DNA of 8,902 bases. Origin: Candidatus Bathyarchaeota archaeon. Its GTDB lineage: Archaea > Asgardarchaeota > Lokiarchaeia > Sigyniarchaeales > Sigyniarchaeaceae. The first letter of the stretch is position 1; every line of letters begins with the position of its first letter. Under the pieces are notes generated by a model. That model was not told the origin of the DNA, ran no database searches, and saw nothing but the letters and a program-made list of their open reading frames with translations. The DNA is taken from positions 1 through 8,902 of the forward strand of contig WJJB01000251.1 of NCBI GenBank assembly GCA_014729935.1. Reading direction: 5' to 3'. Positions 5,896-8,902 of this stretch are shown piece by piece. Position numbers and translations under genes: made by a program.

Positions 5896-7092
5896 TTAGG
5901 CGCCCTCGACTGCTTCCTTCACCCGTGCCAGTCCTTCCGTGATTTGTTCACGTGAAATGCAATATGATAATCTGACGAAATGTTCTCTTTCCTGGGGCGG
6001 TTTCGAGCCAAAATATGTTCGCGAAAGAACCGCCACGTCGCATTTTTCCAATATGTAGTCTTGAAATTCAAGAGAGGTCTTAAATCCCAATTTCTCGCAT
6101 GCCTCCGATACGTTTGCAAAGATGTAAAAGGCACCACGGGGTTTCACTGCAGATATCCCCTCGATCTCGTTCAACAGGCGATGGGTGATATCTCTCCTTG
6201 CTTGGAATTCGCGTACCATCGCTTCCGAGCTATCCTTTGGCTCCTTCATTGCCACGACTCCCGCATCCTGCACGAACGTCGCCGTGCAACTAACCGTGTT
6301 GGTTGCCCAGCGGGAGAAATGGCTGGCAATCTCGGGATTCGTGAGGGCATAGCCTAACCGCCACCCAGTCATGGCAAAATACTTGGAGTATCCATCGAGA
6401 ATAATGGTTCGTTCCTGCATGTTGGGAAGCTGGGCGATGGATTTGAATTCCAACCCATCGAAAATGATATCAGAATAGATCTCGTCTGCCAGCACCCACA
6501 GGTCATGTTCCAAGGCCATTTCAGCAATTGCCACGATGTTCTCATCACTTAACACGCTTCCCGTCGGGTTTTGCGGCGTGTTAATGATAAGCATCGAGGT
6601 TTTATCGGTGATCAAGTTCCGTAAATCATCCGTGTTGTAGTTAAAACTATCCTTTTCCTGGCACCACGCTGGTACCGGGTTCCCACCTAAAGTCCTGATG
6701 AGGCTCTCGTAAATGGGGTAGCCAGGGTTTGGATATATCACCTCATCACCCCGGTTCATGCAGGTGGCAAGGGAAAGGAAGATGATGAACTTTGCGCTGG
6801 GAAGAACGGTAACGTTTTCCGGAGTAAAGGTCATGTGTCTCGATTCAGAGGCAAACGTTGCAATCGCCTCCCGCAATGGCATGATTCCTGCTGATGGAGT
6901 GTAATGGGTTCGATTGCTATTGATGGACTCGATTGCAGCCTGCTTGATGTGTTCTGGCGTGTCGAAATCTGGTTCTCCGATAGCAAAGGAAATCACATTC
7001 TCCCTGCGTTCATCGGGAAACCGAGATATGCGCTCGAGCACCTCGAACGCCGTTTCGGTGCCTAGAAGTTGCATTCTATTGGAAATTTGCAT
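5896..7092 (-). CDS. Class I/II PLP-dependent aminotransferase (AspB-like)
   Basis: This 398-aa cytosolic fold-type I aminotransferase moves an amino group between an amino acid and a 2-oxo acid. Family landmarks: GEPDFDTP 39-46, HYTPSAGI 63-70, NPTG with N175, D203 in LADEIY (pairs with the PLP ring nitrogen) and Y206, K237 in GYSKYFAMTGWRLGY (Schiff base to PLP), R245, and R374 in FVRLSYC (substrate carboxylate). Length is normal and all key residues are present. The segment PSAKFIIFLS ... YPNPGYPIYES is distinctive of a subgroup whose substrate I cannot name. The start is ATG 7092: the 45 codons upstream contain no family sequence and cover the promoter, and AGTGA, one mismatch from GGTGA, lies 7 nt upstream. 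It is probably the first gene of an operon with the isomerase-aldolase fusion 53 bp downstream. Confidence 0.92.
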   Translation of the reverse strand: MQISNRMQLLGTETAFEVLERISRFPDERRENVISFAIGEPDFDTPEHIKQAAIESINSNRTHYTPSAGIMPLREAIATFASESRHMTFTPENVTVLPSAKFIIFLSLATCMNRGDEVIYPNPGYPIYESLIRTLGGNPVPAWCQEKDSFNYNTDDLRNLITDKTSMLIINTPQNPTGSVLSDENIVAIAEMALEHDLWVLADEIYSDIIFDGLEFKSIAQLPNMQERTIILDGYSKYFAMTGWRLGYALTNPEIASHFSRWATNTVSCTATFVQDAGVVAMKEPKDSSEAMVREFQARRDITHRLLNEIEGISAVKPRGAFYIFANVSEACEKLGFKTSLEFQDYILEKCDVAVLSRTYFGSKPPQEREHFVRLSYCISREQITEGLARVKEAVEGA

Positions 7093-7138
7093 GGGGGATT
7101 CACTTTCCAACTTCCGAAGATGCTGTATCCTGTCATGG

Positions 7139-7180
7139 TGATAAAAACACTCACTGATTAAAAACCTGATAGTAAAAATC
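7139..7180 (-). promoter_or_regulatory. Promoter region of the aminotransferase with three A-rich repeats
   Basis: Three similar elements follow each other: TGATAAAAAC (7139-7148), TGATTAAAAAC (7155-7165) and TGATAGTAAAAATC (7167-7180), with spacings of 16 and 12 bp. On the minus strand they read GTTTTTATCA, GTTTTTAATCA and GATTTTTACTATCA. The one nearest the gene can act as a TATA box, with a transcript start near 7118-7120 and a leader of about 27 nt. The others may be regulator sites or alternative TATA boxes. Confidence 0.5.
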
Positions 7181-7245
7181 ACGCAGGCGGGCACGAGTAA
7201 TCTACTTAACGGACACAATAGCACCACGCTCGAAGATCAAGACCG

Positions 7246-7266
7246 CATCCCGCCCGACATCCCGCC
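7246..7266. repeat. Tandem direct repeat CATCCCGCC, period 12
   Basis: CATCCCGCC occurs at 7246-7254 and again at 7258-7266, exactly 12 bp apart. With the preceding bases the pair reads CCGCATCCCGCC then CGACATCCCGCC. It lies 21 bp upstream of the TATA box of the CxH/CxxC gene, where archaeal activators often bind. No other function is visible. Confidence 0.5.
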
Positions 7267-7286
7267 AATAATGCCCCTGACAAAAG

Positions 7287-7295
7287 TATATTTAT
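7287..7295 (+). promoter_or_regulatory. TATA box of the CxH/CxxC protein gene
   Basis: TATATTTAT is a good archaeal TATA box. A start about 25 bp downstream, near 7317, leaves a leader of about 18 nt that contains the GGTGA at 7325-7329 and then the ATG at 7335. Box, leader and ribosome site agree with each other. Confidence 0.7.
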
Positions 7296-7324
7296 CGCGA
7301 TGGCTTGATTGCATGTACGACGCG

Positions 7325-7329
7325 GGTGA
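7325..7329 (+). promoter_or_regulatory. Shine-Dalgarno GGTGA of the CxH/CxxC gene
   Basis: An exact GGTGA lies 5 nt before the ATG at 7335. It excludes the TTG at 7305, which opens the same frame but would sit upstream of the expected transcript start. Confidence 0.75.
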
Positions 7330-7334
7330 AATAC

Positions 7335-7721
7335 ATGTTATGTCCACACGGCTACTTGAATGCTTCCCAATGTCCCCAATGCAGTAATTTCATGAATGTT
7401 ACTCCCCTGCAGCACCCCAGTGAGAATAAATTTGTCGAATTCATCATTGAACGAGAGCAGGAAGGGGATGAACCAGAAAAGAAGGAAAAGCACAAGGTAG
7501 GAAGGCTCTTGAACACGGACACGTTGAAACCAACCCGTTTGCAACCACATCCACGACTCCACATCACGGGTCCATCACCATCCACTCATCTCCATGATCG
7601 CTTGAAGCAACTTGCAGGTAAGGACCCTTTGGGTAAAAAGGAAATCGTTCCCGATGAAGTTGAAGCGAGAATCCGCCAACTTCGGAAAAGCAAGTTCAAT
7701 CCATTCGTTGACTGGGAATGA
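7335..7721 (+). CDS. Hypothetical 128-aa protein with N-terminal CxH-CxxC zinc motif
   Basis: The protein begins MLCPHGYLNASQCPQC, giving C3-x-H5-x7-C13-x2-C16, a compact probable zinc site. The rest is hydrophilic: a charged region at about 33-58 (VEFIIEREQEGDEPEKKEKH), a proline- and histidine-rich stretch at about 65-88 (KPTRLQPHPRLHITGPSPST), and a basic helix near the C-terminus (EVEARIRQLRKSK) ending in FNPFVDWE. No enzyme domain, signal peptide or membrane segment is visible. The gene has its own TATA box and ribosome site. It is divergent from the aminotransferase and convergent with the N4-cytosine-type methyltransferase. I do not recognise the family. A small adaptor or nucleic-acid-binding protein with a disordered middle is plausible but not shown. 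Confidence 0.78.
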   Translation: MLCPHGYLNASQCPQCSNFMNVTPLQHPSENKFVEFIIEREQEGDEPEKKEKHKVGRLLNTDTLKPTRLQPHPRLHITGPSPSTHLHDRLKQLAGKDPLGKKEIVPDEVEARIRQLRKSKFNPFVDWE

Positions 7722-7770
7722 CGGGAAAACCAGATTTCTCATCCATGGACTCGATCCTGTTAACTAATTC

Positions 7771-8902
7771 TCACTTTCTCGCGATTATCAAGCTCTCCCG
7801 CAGGTAGGGATTTCCCTTGAGGTATTTTTGCTGCTGGCTGCTGGTTGATAATGGCCTGGCGATCCTGATTTCTATATTCCTGTAACCGAGATCCTTGAGC
7901 ATTCTGGACAGGAATAAATCTGTCGCAATTGGAACGTTGGCGTAGGCGGAATTCCCAACAACACACACGATTTCTCCATCTTGGTGTAAAAGACGATCGA
8001 TATTCTCGAACACGCCGTGCATGTCATTGAAATAACTGGTTACCATGTAACGTTTTTTTTCCTTTCCCCAGGTTGAATCCCACGGCACGATATCAAGTAT
8101 ATCGTCCAGCTCCGGAAGAATGGGTTTCACATCGTCGGAATAACGCTTGTTCAAGTGGGACGAGAGACTCTTCTTTCTCAGCTTCTTCAGCTGGGGGTAC
8201 TCGGTGATGTAATCCAGCATCCATAATTCTATCTTGTAGACTTCAGTGTAATCGAAGCAGTTGCAATACGGTGGTGAGAATATGACATGCTTCAAGCTTG
8301 ACATGAATGAATCCACGATGGACTCGATCGATGCACCTCCAGGTTCGCTAAATGCGTGATCGAACGGGATGCGAGAATCACCATGAACGATGAGATGGTT
8401 CACGTGTTCCTGGTTCTTCCCCTCACGATGTGAGATATCGGTTATCATCTTCGAATACTGCTGTTTCAGTGTCGGCAAGAGCTCCAAGGGTTCCCGATTC
8501 TTGGGATATTTGAGCCCATTACCATCTTTCTTGGCATAACTTATCCGTTGTGCGATGCAACCTAGGCCGATGAGCAGGAATCGTCTCGTGGTTTCATCTT
8601 GCTCCCCGAGAATGGCTTGCTTCACCCGGAGCAATTCATCGAGTTGTTCCCTGAACAATTTCTCCGTGATGCTCAGTTTTGGTACAGGGATCTCGATTGC
8701 CTGGGTCTTTCCCACAGCTTTCATCACGCGGTCCACCGCTGATTCAAGTCGCCTGGTGCTTGGATAGGTTGCCATCTTCGCCCGGCTCAAGGTAACCAAA
8801 AATGGATTGACTTCAAAGCCAGCACCATTAATCCCCGCCTGCCTTGCTCCTACCAGTGAACTTCCCGATCCCATGAATGGGTCCAAGAGCCAATCACCAG
8901 GC
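7771..8902 (-). CDS. DNA methyltransferase, N4-cytosine type, N-terminus cut by window edge
   Basis: About 376 C-terminal residues are visible; the frame stays open to the right edge and the first codons read PGDWLLDPFMGSG, which is internal. DPFMGSG (codons near 8883-8863) is SAM-binding motif I, followed by an acidic residue in GFEVNPF (motif II). After an insert of about 135 residues come a motif III-like IVHGDSR and motif IV SPPY (8277-8266) in FSPPYCNCFDYTEVYKIELW. SPPY is typical of m4C enzymes, while m6A enzymes usually carry [DN]PPY. YFNDMHGVFENIDRLLHQDG followed by EIVCVVGNS gives the later strands of the fold, and the protein ends ESLIIARK. Motif I precedes motif IV, and target recognition probably lies in the inserts. 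No partner nuclease is visible, though one could lie beyond the right edge. Confidence 0.85.
   Translation of the reverse strand, partial: PGDWLLDPFMGSGSSLVGARQAGINGAGFEVNPFLVTLSRAKMATYPSTRRLESAVDRVMKAVGKTQAIEIPVPKLSITEKLFREQLDELLRVKQAILGEQDETTRRFLLIGLGCIAQRISYAKKDGNGLKYPKNREPLELLPTLKQQYSKMITDISHREGKNQEHVNHLIVHGDSRIPFDHAFSEPGGASIESIVDSFMSSLKHVIFSPPYCNCFDYTEVYKIELWMLDYITEYPQLKKLRKKSLSSHLNKRYSDDVKPILPELDDILDIVPWDSTWGKEKKRYMVTSYFNDMHGVFENIDRLLHQDGEIVCVVGNSAYANVPIATDLFLSRMLKDLGYRNIEIRIARPLSTSSQQQKYLKGNPYLRESLIIARK

Noticed and set aside
7093..7227. 45-codon N-terminal extension of the aminotransferase
   Set aside because: It has no family similarity, covers the A-rich promoter elements, and MQISNRM at 7092 matches the normal N-terminus of the family.
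7093..7334. tRNA or other structured RNA in the longest intergenic regions
   Set aside because: No cloverleaf arms, T-loop GTTCGAATC-like sequence or long stems were found. The region is explained by two divergent promoters.
7338..7585. Minus-strand frames antisense to the CxH/CxxC gene
   Set aside because: They have no ribosome site or promoter, and the plus strand has a matched TATA box, GGTGA and ATG.

Overview
The window looks archaeal. Clear TATA-like boxes (for example at 211-220 and 7287-7295) lie about 25 bp before plausible transcript starts. Three start codons follow an exact GGTGA Shine-Dalgarno element (before 1051 on the minus strand, 5842 on the minus strand and 7335 on the plus strand). 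Convergent genes are separated by short T-rich spacers. A partial gene at the left edge resembles the beta subunit of ADP-forming acyl-CoA synthetase, an enzyme typical of archaeal fermentation. Small proteins with one zinc-binding motif, a large DNA methyltransferase with an internal zinc ribbon, and medium GC would suit an Asgard-type or related mesophilic archaeon. That placement is an impression and has not been tested.

Layout from left to right: (1) minus, the N-terminal 37 residues of a probable ATP-grasp ADP-forming acyl-CoA synthetase subunit, running off the left edge; (2) plus, a 119-aa C2H2 zinc-finger protein; (3) minus, a 111-aa helical hypothetical protein, convergent with (2); (4) plus, an 848-aa N6-adenine-type DNA methyltransferase with a four-cysteine zinc ribbon ahead of a TaqI-like specificity region, divergent from (3); (5) minus, a 677-aa two-domain enzyme joining a sugar-phosphate isomerase/inosose-type TIM barrel (IolE/IolI/IolH superfamily) to a Cgl0159-like class I aldolase barrel; (6) minus, a class I PLP aminotransferase 53 bp upstream of (5) and probably co-transcribed with it; (7) plus, a 128-aa protein with an N-terminal CxH...CxxC motif, divergent from (6); (8) minus, an N4-cytosine-type DNA methyltransferase cut by the right edge.

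Two themes stand out. The first is carbon metabolism: the isomerase-aldolase fusion ties together two activities that sit as separate genes in bacterial myo-inositol clusters, here next to an aminotransferase. The second is DNA modification: two unrelated methyltransferases (m6A-type and m4C-type) lie within 9 kb with no nuclease gene visible between them. The intergenic regions are compact. Two of them carry short repeats that look like regulator-binding sites: 1064-1119 (inverted repeats) and 7139-7266 (a triple A-rich repeat and a tandem 12-mer). I see no tRNA, rRNA, CRISPR array, insertion sequence or integrase.
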